Assembly (NCBI GenBank): GCA_035555595.1
Contig: DATMGK010000085.1
Location: forward strand, 1 to 64,000
Source of the DNA: Croceibacterium_A sp035555595
GTDB lineage: Bacteria > Pseudomonadota > Alphaproteobacteria > Sphingomonadales > Sphingomonadaceae
DNA length: 64,000 nucleotides
Reading direction: 5' to 3'
Both the position numbers and the translations under genes were made by a program. Below, piece after piece: positions 43,833-53,376 of the stretch (the first letter of the stretch is position 1; the number at the start of each line of letters is the position of its first letter). Under the pieces are notes generated by a model. The model was not told the origin of the DNA and did no database searches. It saw nothing but the letters and a program-made list of their open reading frames with translations.

Positions 43833-44886
43833 ACTCGTCATCGAAGGGCGCGCTATCGGCAGCACGCATTCGCCGTATGTGATAGCGGAAATGTCCGCCA
43901 ATCATAACGGAGATCTGAATAAAGCCTTCAGCATTATCGACGCAGCCAAGGCAGCTGGCGCCGACGCACTCAAAATCCAAACCTACCGTCCTGACACAAT
44001 CACGTTGAAAAGCGACATGCCCGATTTTCGGATAGAGGGCGGATTATGGGCGGGACGTACTCTCTATGACCTCTACGAGTGGGCGCACACGCCATGGGAA
44101 TGGCACGCTCCCTTATTCGAACACGCCCGCAAGCTCGGCATCACGATCTTCAGTTCGCCTTTCGACACCACCGCGATCGACATGCTGGAAAATCTGGGGG
44201 CACCTGCTTACAAGATCGCATCGTTCGAAGCGGTTGATCTGCCACTTATCCGATATGCAGCAGCCACTGGCAAACCAATGATCATTTCCACTGGCATGGC
44301 CGATGCAGAAGAGATCGCGGAGGCAGTTGAAGCCGCGCGCGATGGCGGCTGTCACGAGCTGGCCCTGCTTCATTGCGTCAGCGGATACCCCGCCCCAGCG
44401 GAAGACTATAACCTGCGCACAATTCCAGATCTGGTGGAACGGTTTGGCCTGGTTACGGGGCTGTCAGATCATACGCTGGACAACACCACCGCCCTCGCCA
44501 GCATAGCGCTGGGCGCATCTATCATCGAAAAGCACTTTACGCTGGATCGCAACGGCGGCGGCCCGGACGACAGCTTCTCGCTAGAACCAGCGGAACTGGC
44601 CGATCTGTGCACCGGCGCGAAAACTGCGTGGGCGGCACTGGGCAAGGTGGATTACGGTCGCAAATCTAGCGAACAAGGTAACGCGCAGTTCCGCCGCTCG
44701 CTCTACTTCGTGCGCGACCTGAAGGCGGGTGAGACGATCACACCCGATACGGTGCGTAGCGTGCGTCCCGGTTTTGGGCTGGCTCCGAAGTTTCTGGATG
44801 ATGTTATCGGCAAAACAGTCACCGAAGATGTTCAGGCGATGACGCCCGTTCGTCGAGAAGTATTAAACCATTGGCCTAACCAATGA
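43822..44886 (+). CDS. pseI: Pseudaminic acid synthase PseI
   Basis: Condenses the 6-deoxy-altrose derivative with phosphoenolpyruvate. From the second ATG (43822), spaced seven bases from GGAG, it has 354 residues; the ATG at 43819 is the alternative. Motifs: YVIAEMSANHNGDLNKAFSIIDAAKAAGADALKIQTY (TIM-barrel N-terminus), ISTGMADAEEI, LLHCVSGYPAP, GLSDHTLD and EKHFTLDRNGGGPDDSFSLEP with metal-binding His. The C-terminal about 60 residues form the SAF (antifreeze-like) domain. It overlaps the formyltransferase-like gene and the next gene. Confidence 0.93.
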   Translation: MANELVIEGRAIGSTHSPYVIAEMSANHNGDLNKAFSIIDAAKAAGADALKIQTYRPDTITLKSDMPDFRIEGGLWAGRTLYDLYEWAHTPWEWHAPLFEHARKLGITIFSSPFDTTAIDMLENLGAPAYKIASFEAVDLPLIRYAAATGKPMIISTGMADAEEIAEAVEAARDGGCHELALLHCVSGYPAPAEDYNLRTIPDLVERFGLVTGLSDHTLDNTTALASIALGASIIEKHFTLDRNGGGPDDSFSLEPAELADLCTGAKTAWAALGKVDYGRKSSEQGNAQFRRSLYFVRDLKAGETITPDTVRSVRPGFGLAPKFLDDVIGKTVTEDVQAMTPVRREVLNHWPNQ

Positions 44887-46343
44887 ATATCCTTCTGCTA
44901 TCAAACAGCGCCCCGAAATATTACAACTTCTTCAACGCCCTTGCGAAACTTTTTATGCAAGATGGAGAAAATGTAGTAGCTGCGGTAGACAGCAGCTACT
45001 CAAGCTTAGAAAATAAGCTAGGCGATGTGGGCTTTTCTTCGGTATATGAATTTTCTGATTTTTTTAAGGACCATCAGGCCGATAGAGAAATCCTGTCTCG
45101 ATATTCCGAATACGATCTGAATGGCGCCCTTCTTTCGGATTTCGAGCGCTCCCAAGTTTATGGGATTTGGGGCAATGCTGCGAATATCGATTTTTTCGAT
45201 CGCCTGAAGAGCGGTCTCCTAAGCTATTTCGAGCATATCTTTGATCGGCACTCAATAGACGTCGTTCTTTATGAGAATGTGTCTAACACCTTTTCCCACT
45301 ATGCGCTGTTTGTGGCCCAGAAGATGGGAGCATTTTACTGCGGCCTTACGGGCTCCCGTTTGCCTGGCCGCTTTTCCATCACAGCAGACCCCTTGCATGA
45401 CGATAAAACCGAAAGAGCGTTTCAAGCCATTCAGGACGGCCAACTGATTATAGAGCCCGCCGTACATGACTGGGTGCGTGACTACATCGGACGGATAGAA
45501 AGCATCTCTCCCGACTACATGAAGGTCAACGGGCTGGATCGCATCGGTCTTTTCGGCCGCTATTTCCAGCGGGAGCGGCTAAGAAAAATCGCCACCCTGC
45601 TTCGCCATACACCCGACAGTCGCACGAACGCATTCCAGATAGGGAATCCGCTAAGAACCCACCTCAACCTGTTCCTTCGGAACGCTAGAAGGCGTCTAAG
45701 GGCAGGACAGGTGAGCCGACTATACCAACCCCCGTTGCAAGGCGAACGCTTCCTGCTCTACCCTCTACACTTTCACCCGGAATCCTCCACGTCGATCCTG
45801 GCCGGCACATATCTAAACGAATATGAGGTAATCCGGAACATCGCTTTCAGCCTTCCCGAGGGAGTCCGGCTATATGTGAAAGATCACATCAGCGCATGGG
45901 CTTATCCCTCCTCCGATTTCTATCGCCAACTGAAGCGACTGCCCAACGTCCGACTTTTGGGGCCTCACGAGCCGACCAAGCAACTTATCAAAGCTTCTGA
46001 AGCCGTCATCACCCTAACCAGCACAGTGGGCTATGAAGCCCTTCTGCTACATAAGCAGGTATTCCTCTATGGCCGCGTATTCTACGAGTTTCACAAGGGA
46101 GTGACGCGCATCACGGACCCATCCTCTTTACGCCCCCTCCTGGCCCAACGTCTGCGCAATCCGCAGAGTTGGGACGATAATTACAACCACAACTTCGTGT
46201 GCGCTTATCACCACTACACTCTGAGTGGATCCTTAAATCTCATTCAGGACGCTCAGGAAGCCTGCGCCCACGCTAACGAACTGTATCCCAGAATTAAATT
46301 TATGATAGAGACATCCAATAAAAAAAGAGTTGTCACATCATGA
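44883..46343 (+). CDS. Capsule polysaccharide biosynthesis protein (KpsC/KpsS-like), putative glycosyltransferase
   Basis: A 486-residue protein. The C-terminal half contains LYVKDHISAWAYPSSDFYRQLKRLPNVRLLGPHEPTKQLIKASEAVITLTSTVGYEALLLHKQVFLYG, the GT-B-like pattern of the capsule-synthesis family whose members KpsC and KpsS transfer Kdo. The N-terminal half is less conserved and begins MNILLLSNSAPKYYNFFNAL. Its ATG overlaps the pseI stop. Kdo and pseudaminic acid are both CMP-activated keto sugars, so this is the best candidate for the pseudaminic acid transferase; that is inference. Confidence 0.7.
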   Translation: MNILLLSNSAPKYYNFFNALAKLFMQDGENVVAAVDSSYSSLENKLGDVGFSSVYEFSDFFKDHQADREILSRYSEYDLNGALLSDFERSQVYGIWGNAANIDFFDRLKSGLLSYFEHIFDRHSIDVVLYENVSNTFSHYALFVAQKMGAFYCGLTGSRLPGRFSITADPLHDDKTERAFQAIQDGQLIIEPAVHDWVRDYIGRIESISPDYMKVNGLDRIGLFGRYFQRERLRKIATLLRHTPDSRTNAFQIGNPLRTHLNLFLRNARRRLRAGQVSRLYQPPLQGERFLLYPLHFHPESSTSILAGTYLNEYEVIRNIAFSLPEGVRLYVKDHISAWAYPSSDFYRQLKRLPNVRLLGPHEPTKQLIKASEAVITLTSTVGYEALLLHKQVFLYGRVFYEFHKGVTRITDPSSLRPLLAQRLRNPQSWDDNYNHNFVCAYHHYTLSGSLNLIQDAQEACAHANELYPRIKFMIETSNKKRVVTS

Positions 46344-47707
46344 TCGCCGAATGCGCTAATACAAAAAAACGCTCAGCCTTGGCATTTATTGGAACAGCAG
46401 TTAGCTGCATAATGTTCATTATAGAACATAACAGAATATACACCAACACAATTCCGATTATTTTATTGTCGTTTATATATATATTATTTTATATACACAC
46501 CTTTTACAAAGAAAACAAAATTGTATTATTGAACAATTTCTACCAATTATATTTTATGATTGGCATTCTTTTAAGTGCTGCAGTTGTTTCAGCAGGCGCC
46601 GACATGATTGAAGTGGGAGCGTTTGGCGATGCCAACGGCTCATTTTGGATTATTCTTGCATTCTTTTTTGCCGGAATTGAGGCAACATGCCTAGGATTCA
46701 GATCAAATATATTTATATTTTTTGGAGAAAAATCACCAAACCAATCCAAGCAAGAGGCATCTATAATCATACTTCCCATAGTTTTTACAGTTATATTGCT
46801 TGGATTTTTTATATTTTTTACATCTGGAAGCCCAATTCTACTTGGAGTAGACAGGGTTACGTTTTGGAGAACAATTGTCCCAGAAAATTTTTCATTTTTT
46901 CCATCACTAGTTATTCAAACTTACTTTTTCTTATCGTACTATTTTTTATACATGAAGATGAAAGGAGAGAAAATATTCATACCATCAATAATAATAATTT
47001 CCTACATATTCATCACCATCATGATTTTAGGGGAAAAATTTTCGGCCTTTATATTGGCCATAAGCGCATGGATGACCATAATTTCAGGGACTTTTCCTAG
47101 CTTTAAGATAAATTCAAAGCAATTACTGTATATCTCTATAATTTCGCTCCTTATTATTTCCCTTATTTCCGTAAATTACGCCATATCCGGGAGGGATTCT
47201 TCGTTTATATTTTCACGAATAGCCCTTCAATCTCAATTGATGTGGAGCTTATCTTCCGATCAATATGGCTTAAGCATGCTCCCTTCATCTGATTGGAGTT
47301 GCTTTTGGCAGTGCGGCTATTTTGATAGCGGGAGTGACTATATATCACATAGATATCTTCCAAATAATGTTTATAGTTTTTATTATGACAACGGAACCAA
47401 TCTTTCCGGATTTACTCCAGCTCTTCCGATGTTAACTTTTGGATTTTTTATTGCATACATATTAAATATATTGGCCTGCCTTTCCCTTGGGGCAATACAA
47501 AAATCAATCCATATATCAATAAAAAGAGAGAATTTTATCACATCGTTTTTATTGTATAAAGTTCAACTCGGAATAGCCATTGCCTGGTTTGGCGCAATAC
47601 ATTCAGCCATTATAGGGAGTGTATTTGCATTAATATTTTCAATAGTATATATATTTATTTTCGGTGTAAATAATAAGAAGGCCAAAGATGCTGTTCGATT
47701 TAGTTGA
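46340..47707 (+). CDS. Polysaccharide polymerase, Wzy-like
   Basis: A 455-residue integral membrane protein with about 11-12 hydrophobic segments and a large periplasmic loop near the C-terminal third (SSDQYGLSMLPSSDWSCFWQCGYFDSGSDYISHRYLPNN), the usual layout of Wzy polymerases. Primary sequence is poorly conserved in this family, so the call rests on topology and context. Base composition is strikingly AT-rich compared with its neighbours (14 G+C of 60 at 46441-46500, 26 of 60 at 47041-47100), as often seen for wzy genes acquired by transfer. It overlaps the preceding gene by four bases. Confidence 0.65.
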   Translation: MIAECANTKKRSALAFIGTAVSCIMFIIEHNRIYTNTIPIILLSFIYILFYIHTFYKENKIVLLNNFYQLYFMIGILLSAAVVSAGADMIEVGAFGDANGSFWIILAFFFAGIEATCLGFRSNIFIFFGEKSPNQSKQEASIIILPIVFTVILLGFFIFFTSGSPILLGVDRVTFWRTIVPENFSFFPSLVIQTYFFLSYYFLYMKMKGEKIFIPSIIIISYIFITIMILGEKFSAFILAISAWMTIISGTFPSFKINSKQLLYISIISLLIISLISVNYAISGRDSSFIFSRIALQSQLMWSLSSDQYGLSMLPSSDWSCFWQCGYFDSGSDYISHRYLPNNVYSFYYDNGTNLSGFTPALPMLTFGFFIAYILNILACLSLGAIQKSIHISIKRENFITSFLLYKVQLGIAIAWFGAIHSAIIGSVFALIFSIVYIFIFGVNNKKAKDAVRFS

Positions 47708-47715
47708 GAAAATTG

Positions 47716-48828
47716 ATGTCTGGCGATACATATTCTATTGACTGCTCAAACCTTCATGTTGGCGGAGGGGTTCAGGTCGCATGCTCCTTTGTTAATGAGT
47801 TGCAGAATAGTTTTGATGGTGATTTTTCATTATCTATCATCGCATCTGCGGAGGTCGTGCGCCATTTGCATCGTAAGTCTTTCGACGCGCCGTTTGCTTT
47901 TCCCATACAAGTGGTTGACACTTTCGGCTGGCGCCCCCTGAGCAGAGGCGCTCGTGAATATACGAATAAGCACACCCGCGTTTTCACGGTATTCGGGCCT
48001 CTTTATCGCTGGCGCACACCATTCAAGAGCATTGTTGGCTTCGCCCAACCATGGATCATATACCCCGATAACGAATGCTACGCCCGCCTCCCCCTGCTGC
48101 GTCGGCTACCAACCCGACTGAAGTTCAAGGTGCAGAGCATATTCTTCAAGCGCGCCGACGAGTTGGTCGTGGAATTGGAGCACGTTAAAGAGGGGTTAAT
48201 CCGCGAACTAGGCATCGCACCCGAGCGCATTCATGTCGTCCACAATTGCCTGTCATCCCTCTACGCTGACGAAACCAGTTGGCGACCGGTTTCGATACCT
48301 CCAAGCAAGGGGGCGTTGCGGCTCGGATTTGTGGGGCGGAACTATTCTCACAAGAATACCGCGATCTTTCCAGATATGATCCGGGCTCTGAAAAATCAGC
48401 ATAGCATCGATGCGCGCTGTTATGTCACGTTCACGGAAGCGGAATGGCGGGCCTGCACACCAGAGTTTCGCAAGGTCTGCGTTAATGTCGGGCCGCTGGA
48501 TGTTGATCAGTGCCCCACATTCTATCGCGCAATGGACGGTATCGTGTTTCCTTCTCTGCTCGAGTGCTTTTCAGCCACCCCTCTGGAAGCGATGGCCATG
48601 GAGCGACCTCTGTTCGCCTCTGATCGTTTGTTCAACACGGAAATCTGTGGCGAGCACGCATGGTATTTCGATCCTATGGCGCCGGAAACCGCAGCAGATT
48701 GCATCGCAAGCGCATTCGGTGGCTCCGGACCAGACCATGAGGCGTTGCGGCGGGCCCGTGAACACGCAATCAGCTTCGCGTCACCTAAAGAGCGGGCGCA
48801 AAGGTATCTGGAAATCCTTCGGTCCTGA
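47716..48828 (+). CDS. Glycosyltransferase, GT4-like
   Basis: About 370 residues. I use the ATG at 47716 (MSGDTYSIDCSN), preceded by GAGAAA; a TTG at 47704 overlaps the previous stop. The C-terminal half has the GT-B signature LRLGFVGRNYSHKNTAIFPDMIRAL and the retaining GT4-like donor site VFPSLLECFSATPLEAMAMERPLFASD (E-x7-E). The N-terminus carries a glycine-rich NLHVGGGVQVA acceptor-side loop. It is one of three transferase candidates of the operon. The sugar is not predictable from sequence. Confidence 0.78.
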   Translation: MSGDTYSIDCSNLHVGGGVQVACSFVNELQNSFDGDFSLSIIASAEVVRHLHRKSFDAPFAFPIQVVDTFGWRPLSRGAREYTNKHTRVFTVFGPLYRWRTPFKSIVGFAQPWIIYPDNECYARLPLLRRLPTRLKFKVQSIFFKRADELVVELEHVKEGLIRELGIAPERIHVVHNCLSSLYADETSWRPVSIPPSKGALRLGFVGRNYSHKNTAIFPDMIRALKNQHSIDARCYVTFTEAEWRACTPEFRKVCVNVGPLDVDQCPTFYRAMDGIVFPSLLECFSATPLEAMAMERPLFASDRLFNTEICGEHAWYFDPMAPETAADCIASAFGGSGPDHEALRRAREHAISFASPKERAQRYLEILRS

Positions 48829-48851
48829 TCGAAACAAAAATGGAATAATGG

Positions 48852-49880
48852 ATGTTCACCGATAAAATCCTGCTCATTACCGGGGGAACCGGGTCATTCG
48901 GCAATGCCGTGCTACGTCGCTTTTTGGATTCCGATCTGCGCGAAGTTCGCATTCTCAGTCGCGACGAGAAGAAGCAAGATGACATGCGCAAGAAGTACAA
49001 TGACCCCAAGCTGAAGTTTCATATTGGGGACGTTCGGGACTATCAGTCCGTGCTCAACGCGGTTCGCGGGGTTGATTTCATTTTTCACGCCGCGGCGCTC
49101 AAGCAGGTGCCCTCCTGCGAATTCTATCCGCTGGAAGCGGTGAAGACCAACGTAATGGGCACGGAAAATACCTTGGAAGCCGCCATCAACTGCGGTGTGA
49201 AGCGCGTTATCTGTCTCAGCACCGACAAGGCCGTTTATCCCATCAACGCCATGGGTATCAGCAAGGCAATGATGGAAAAGGTCGCGGTCGCCAAATCGCG
49301 CTCCAGCAGTCAGACGGTGATCAACGTCACCCGTTATGGCAATGTGATGGCATCGCGTGGATCGGTGATCCCGCTATTCACCAACCAGATCCGCGCGGGG
49401 CAACCTATCACCATCACTGACCCGGAAATGACCCGGTTCATGATGACGCTGGATGATGCAGTGGATCTGGTGCTCTATGCCTTCACCCACGGCAATCCCG
49501 GCGAGATATTCGTGCAAAAAGCACCTGCAGCCACGATACATACTCTGGCTGAGGCACTCACTGGCCTGCTAGGCGTGACTGAACATCTAATCCACACAAT
49601 CGGAACTCGTCATGGCGAGAAGCTCTTCGAAGTCCTGCTTAGCCGAGAGGAGATGGCAGCCGCTGAGGATCTGGGTGGCTACTATCGCGTCCCTCCTGAT
49701 CTGCGCGATCTGAACTATGGCAAGTATGTGGAGCAGGGAGAGATACGGATCTCTCAGGCAGAGGACTATAATTCTCACAATACTGCACGGCTGGATGTAG
49801 AAGGCATGCAGCAATTGCTGATGAAACTGCGTTTCATGCAGGCCATTGTGCGCGGAGAACAAGTGGAGCCTGAGGAGTAA
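48852..49880 (+). CDS. fnlA: UDP-GlcNAc 4,6-dehydratase/5-epimerase, WbjB/CapE/FnlA type
   Basis: First enzyme of UDP-L-FucNAc synthesis, 342 residues. Rossmann motif LLITGGTGSFGNAVLRRFL; substrate loops HAAALKQVPSCEFYPLEAVKTNVMGT; catalytic region LSTDKAVYPINAMGISKAMMEKV. In this last motif a Met replaces the catalytic Tyr of ordinary members (YxxxK becomes MxxxK), as in CapE/WbjB and unlike PseB. C-terminal HGEKLFEVLLSREEM also matches. The enzyme inverts C5 and could feed both the L-FucNAc and pseudaminic acid branches, since no pseB is present. Confidence 0.9.
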   Translation: MFTDKILLITGGTGSFGNAVLRRFLDSDLREVRILSRDEKKQDDMRKKYNDPKLKFHIGDVRDYQSVLNAVRGVDFIFHAAALKQVPSCEFYPLEAVKTNVMGTENTLEAAINCGVKRVICLSTDKAVYPINAMGISKAMMEKVAVAKSRSSSQTVINVTRYGNVMASRGSVIPLFTNQIRAGQPITITDPEMTRFMMTLDDAVDLVLYAFTHGNPGEIFVQKAPAATIHTLAEALTGLLGVTEHLIHTIGTRHGEKLFEVLLSREEMAAAEDLGGYYRVPPDLRDLNYGKYVEQGEIRISQAEDYNSHNTARLDVEGMQQLLMKLRFMQAIVRGEQVEPEE

Positions 49881-49882
49881 GC

Positions 49883-51019
49883 GTGACCCAACCGGCCCTT
49901 CGTGTTCTCATCACAGGCGCCAATGGCTTCATTGGCCGCAATCTCAGCGTACGCCTGGGCGAACTGGATGAATTCGCCGTCACCCCCTTTATTCGGGGAG
50001 ATGATGCAGCGGCCCTGCCCGCATTGGTTGAAAGGGCAGACGCCGTGGTTCATCTGGCGGGTGAAAATCGCCCCGCAGATGAAAGCGCCTTCACTGAGGT
50101 CAATACCGGGCTAACGATCAAGCTTTGCGATGCGATAAGGGGCGTTAACCGCTCCACAGGGCGCGCCATCCCGTTGATCCTGGCGTCCTCTGCGCAAGCA
50201 GAATGCGACAACCCCTATGGTCGCAGCAAACTGGCCGCAGAACAGACCGTGCGCGCATTAGGAGATGAAACTGGTAACCCGGCAAGAATCTATCGTCTTC
50301 CCGGGGTGTTCGGGAAATGGTGTCGGCCTGACTACAACTCAGTCGTAGCCACCTTTTGTCATAACATAGCCCGCGACCTGCCGGTTCGTGTAGATATTCC
50401 CGACGCCCAAATCCGCCTCGTTTATATAGACGATGTAGTTGCGGAGTTCGTAGAGGCTCTGCGCACACCGCCCGCCGGCATCATGATCGGCAAGGTACAG
50501 CCCGAAAGCGCTATCACGGTGGGTGAACTCGCAGAAAAGATAGCGACTTTTCACAACGGCAGGGCTGATCTTCATACTGAGGAGGTCGGCTCCGGGCTAA
50601 CACGAGCTCTCTATGCGACATACGTCAGCGCGCTACCTTCAAGCCGCTTTTCCTATGCAATACCCGCCCACCGTGATGCGCGAGGAAGTTTCGTCGAAAT
50701 GCTGAAGACGCCCGATTGTGGGCAATTCAGCTTTCTGACTGCTCCACCGGGAGTGACGCGCGGAGGGCATTATCATCATACCAAAACAGAAAAGTTCCTG
50801 GTAATCCGCGGTGAAGCCCTCTTCCGCTATCGCAATCTCCTGACGGGGGAGCAGGTGCAGCTACGCACCTCAGGGAATCATCCCGAAGTTGTAGAAACCA
50901 TCCCCGGGTGGTCGCACGACATCACCAACATCGGCGATGAGGAAATGATAGTGATGCTTTGGGCGAACGAGGTGTTCGATCGGAATAGGCCCGACACCAT
51001 TTCAAGTAAGGTTATGTGA
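49883..51019 (+). CDS. fnlB: UDP-L-FucNAc pathway reductase, WbjC/CapF/FnlB type
   Basis: A bifunctional 378-residue protein: an N-terminal short-chain dehydrogenase (VLITGANGFIGRNLSVRLGEL; VYIDDVVAEFVEAL) and a C-terminal cupin domain (about residues 255-375) with GVTRGGHYHHTKTEKFLVIRGEALFRYRN and VVETIPGWSHDITNIGDEEMIVMLWANEVFD, the metal-binding part that epimerises C3. It starts at a GTG with GGAG upstream, two bases after fnlA, and overlaps fnlC by TGATG. Confidence 0.9.
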   Translation: MTQPALRVLITGANGFIGRNLSVRLGELDEFAVTPFIRGDDAAALPALVERADAVVHLAGENRPADESAFTEVNTGLTIKLCDAIRGVNRSTGRAIPLILASSAQAECDNPYGRSKLAAEQTVRALGDETGNPARIYRLPGVFGKWCRPDYNSVVATFCHNIARDLPVRVDIPDAQIRLVYIDDVVAEFVEALRTPPAGIMIGKVQPESAITVGELAEKIATFHNGRADLHTEEVGSGLTRALYATYVSALPSSRFSYAIPAHRDARGSFVEMLKTPDCGQFSFLTAPPGVTRGGHYHHTKTEKFLVIRGEALFRYRNLLTGEQVQLRTSGNHPEVVETIPGWSHDITNIGDEEMIVMLWANEVFDRNRPDTISSKVM

Positions 51020-52155
51020 TGAAAAAACTCAAGGTTTTGTCAGTTGTGGGGACGCGACCGGAGATTATCCGGCTTTCCCGCGTTTTGGCAAAGCTTGATT
51101 GCTATTGCGAGCATGTCTTGGTCCACACCGGGCAAAACTATGATTACGAGCTCAATCAAGTCTTTTTTGATGATCTCGGCGTTCGAAAACCAGACTACTT
51201 TCTGAACAGTGCCGATGGCAGCACCAGTGCCTCCAATACGATCGGCAATCTGATCAGTGCTATCGATCCGGTCTTGGCTGAGGCGCAACCCGACGCGATG
51301 CTGGTTTTGGGAGACACGAACAGTTGCCTGTCTGTGATTCCCGCCAAACGGCGCAAAATACCTATTTTTCACATGGAAGCCGGCAATCGGTGCTTCGACC
51401 AGCGCGTACCAGAAGAAACAAATCGTCGCATAGTAGACCATGTGGCTGATATTAACCTTACCTACAGTGCAATAGCGCGTGAATACCTACTCAGAGAAGG
51501 TTGCCCCCCTGATCAGGTGATCAAAACTGGAAGCCCGATGTATGAAGTACTCGAGCACTACATGCCTCAGATCAAGAGTTCGAACGCGCTGGCGCGGCTG
51601 GAAGTTAAACCAGAGAGATATTTCGTTGTCAGCGCTCACCGTGAAGAGAACATAGAGTCAGACGTTAATTTTACCCGTCTAGTAAATATTCTGAATGCCC
51701 TCGCGGAGGAAAATGGGCTGCCAATTCTTGTTTCCACTCATCCGCGCACCCGCAACCGAGCAGAAGAAACCGGAGCTAGGTTCCATTCCGGCGTTAATCT
51801 TTTGAAACCATTAGGTTTCCACGACTATGTTCGTCTGCAGATGAGCGCCAAAGCAGTTTTGTCTGACAGCGGAACCATAACGGAAGAATCTTCTATCCTC
51901 GACTTTCCCGCGCTGAATCTGCGCGAAGCGCATGAGCGACCGGAAGGAATGGAGGAAGCCGCCGTGATGATGGTGGGATTGTCGATCGAGCGCGTTCGAC
52001 AGGGATTAGCCATTTTAGAAGAAATGCCGCGGGCTCGCGCCCCCAATCCTCGGATCGTTTCAGACTACACTATGCCCGACGTAAGCGAGAAGGTCGTACG
52101 CATCATCCACAGCTACACGGACTACGTAAACCGCGTTGTCTGGAAGCGCTACTGA
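51019..52155 (+). CDS. fnlC: UDP-L-FucNAc pathway 2-epimerase, WbjD/CapG/FnlC type
   Basis: Last enzyme of UDP-L-FucNAc synthesis, related to UDP-GlcNAc 2-epimerase, 378 residues from the ATG overlapping the fnlB stop. Motifs: SVVGTRPEIIRLSRVLAKLD, HTGQNYDYELNQVFFDDLGVRKPDYFLN, HMEAGNRCFDQRVPEETNRRIVDHVADINLTYS and LSDSGTITEESSILDFPALNLREAHERPEGMEE. The FxDQRVPEE region separates it from the WecB type at 31-32 kb. Confidence 0.9.
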   Translation: MKKLKVLSVVGTRPEIIRLSRVLAKLDCYCEHVLVHTGQNYDYELNQVFFDDLGVRKPDYFLNSADGSTSASNTIGNLISAIDPVLAEAQPDAMLVLGDTNSCLSVIPAKRRKIPIFHMEAGNRCFDQRVPEETNRRIVDHVADINLTYSAIAREYLLREGCPPDQVIKTGSPMYEVLEHYMPQIKSSNALARLEVKPERYFVVSAHREENIESDVNFTRLVNILNALAEENGLPILVSTHPRTRNRAEETGARFHSGVNLLKPLGFHDYVRLQMSAKAVLSDSGTITEESSILDFPALNLREAHERPEGMEEAAVMMVGLSIERVRQGLAILEEMPRARAPNPRIVSDYTMPDVSEKVVRIIHSYTDYVNRVVWKRY

Positions 52156-52164
52156 GGGTCATAC

Positions 52165-53349
52165 GTGCGATTTGCTCTTATTGCGGATACCTTTCCACCA
52201 CTGAGGAACTCAGGGGCTGTACAGTTGCGCGACCTTGCGCGAGAGATCGCCCGTAACGGTCATGAACTTGTAGTAATGCTGCCAGCTCCGGAACTGAGTG
52301 AAAACTGGAAAGTAGAGGAGTTCGAGGGCGCCACAGTTTTACGTCTGCGAGCCCCGCAAACGAAAGATGTACGCCATGTTCGCCGCACACTTGCGGAATT
52401 TGCAATGCCTTTCGCGATGCGTCGTGGACTGAGAAAAAGCCCTTTCGCTTCGTGCAAATGGGACGGAGTAATCTGGTACTCACCATCGATATTCCATGGC
52501 CCGTTGGTTAAATATATAAAGCAAGCGAGCGACTGCAAAAGCTACCTTATCATTCGCGATATTTTTCCGGAATGGGCAGCAGATATGGAATTGATGGGGC
52601 GTGGTCCGGCATTCCGTTTTTTTCGCTCCATTGCACGGTATCAATACTCTGTTGCGGATGTGATTGGTGTCCAGACACCAGGTAATCTGCCTTACTTTCG
52701 AGCGTGGGCGTCGCAGCCCGGTAGGTGCCTTGATGTCCTCCCAAATTGGCTTGGAGAAGCCGGCAAAAAAGAATGCGCCATCCAGATTGACCAGACCTCC
52801 CTCGTAGGACGGAAAATATTCGTCTACGCTGGAAATATGGGCGTAGCTCAAAATATGGATAAGATTCTCCAACTCGCCGAGCGCTTGAAGCATCGCGATG
52901 ATATGGGATTTTTGTTTGTAGGTAGAGGGAGCGAAGCTGGTCGACTGAAGAGTCAGGCAAAAAGAAATGGCCTAAAGAACGTCCTATTTTATGATGAGAT
53001 AGATCCCGACGAAATCCCCGCGCTTTATAATCAATGCCACGTTGGCATTGTATCCTTGGATCCTCGGCATAAGTCGCACAATATCCCGGGTAAATTCCTA
53101 ACTTACATGCAATGTGGCTTGCCCGCACTAGCCAATGTGAACGCTGGCAATGATCTCGTTTCCCTCATTCGAGAGCATGAAGTAGGGATCGCTTGCGAAA
53201 ATAGCGATCCGGAACAGTTAGCGGAGGCGGCTTGCCAAATTATTTCCGAGAGCGATGCAATAGAAAAAAGAAGAAGATGCTTGAATCTATTTCAAAATAA
53301 ATTTTCCGTAACAAACACTGCAAACTCAATAATAAATCATTTTATTTAG
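52165..53349 (+). CDS. Glycosyltransferase, WbuB-like (GT4)
   Basis: A 394-residue glycosyltransferase starting at a GTG nine bases after fnlC. It begins RFALIADTFPPLRNSGAVQLRDLAREIARNGHEL, a typical GT4 N-terminus, and later has GRKIFVYAGNMGVAQNMDKILQLAERLKHRDDMGFLFVGRGSEAGRLKSQAKRNGLKNVLFYDEIDPDEIPALYNQC and the donor site HKSHNIPGKFLTYMQCGLPALANV. Proteins of this kind follow fnlABC in several O-antigen clusters and transfer L-FucNAc; that specificity is inferred from the gene order. Confidence 0.82.
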   Translation: MRFALIADTFPPLRNSGAVQLRDLAREIARNGHELVVMLPAPELSENWKVEEFEGATVLRLRAPQTKDVRHVRRTLAEFAMPFAMRRGLRKSPFASCKWDGVIWYSPSIFHGPLVKYIKQASDCKSYLIIRDIFPEWAADMELMGRGPAFRFFRSIARYQYSVADVIGVQTPGNLPYFRAWASQPGRCLDVLPNWLGEAGKKECAIQIDQTSLVGRKIFVYAGNMGVAQNMDKILQLAERLKHRDDMGFLFVGRGSEAGRLKSQAKRNGLKNVLFYDEIDPDEIPALYNQCHVGIVSLDPRHKSHNIPGKFLTYMQCGLPALANVNAGNDLVSLIREHEVGIACENSDPEQLAEAACQIISESDAIEKRRRCLNLFQNKFSVTNTANSIINHFI

Positions 53350-53376
53350 AGTTTCAAACAAGAATATTGCAAATAA

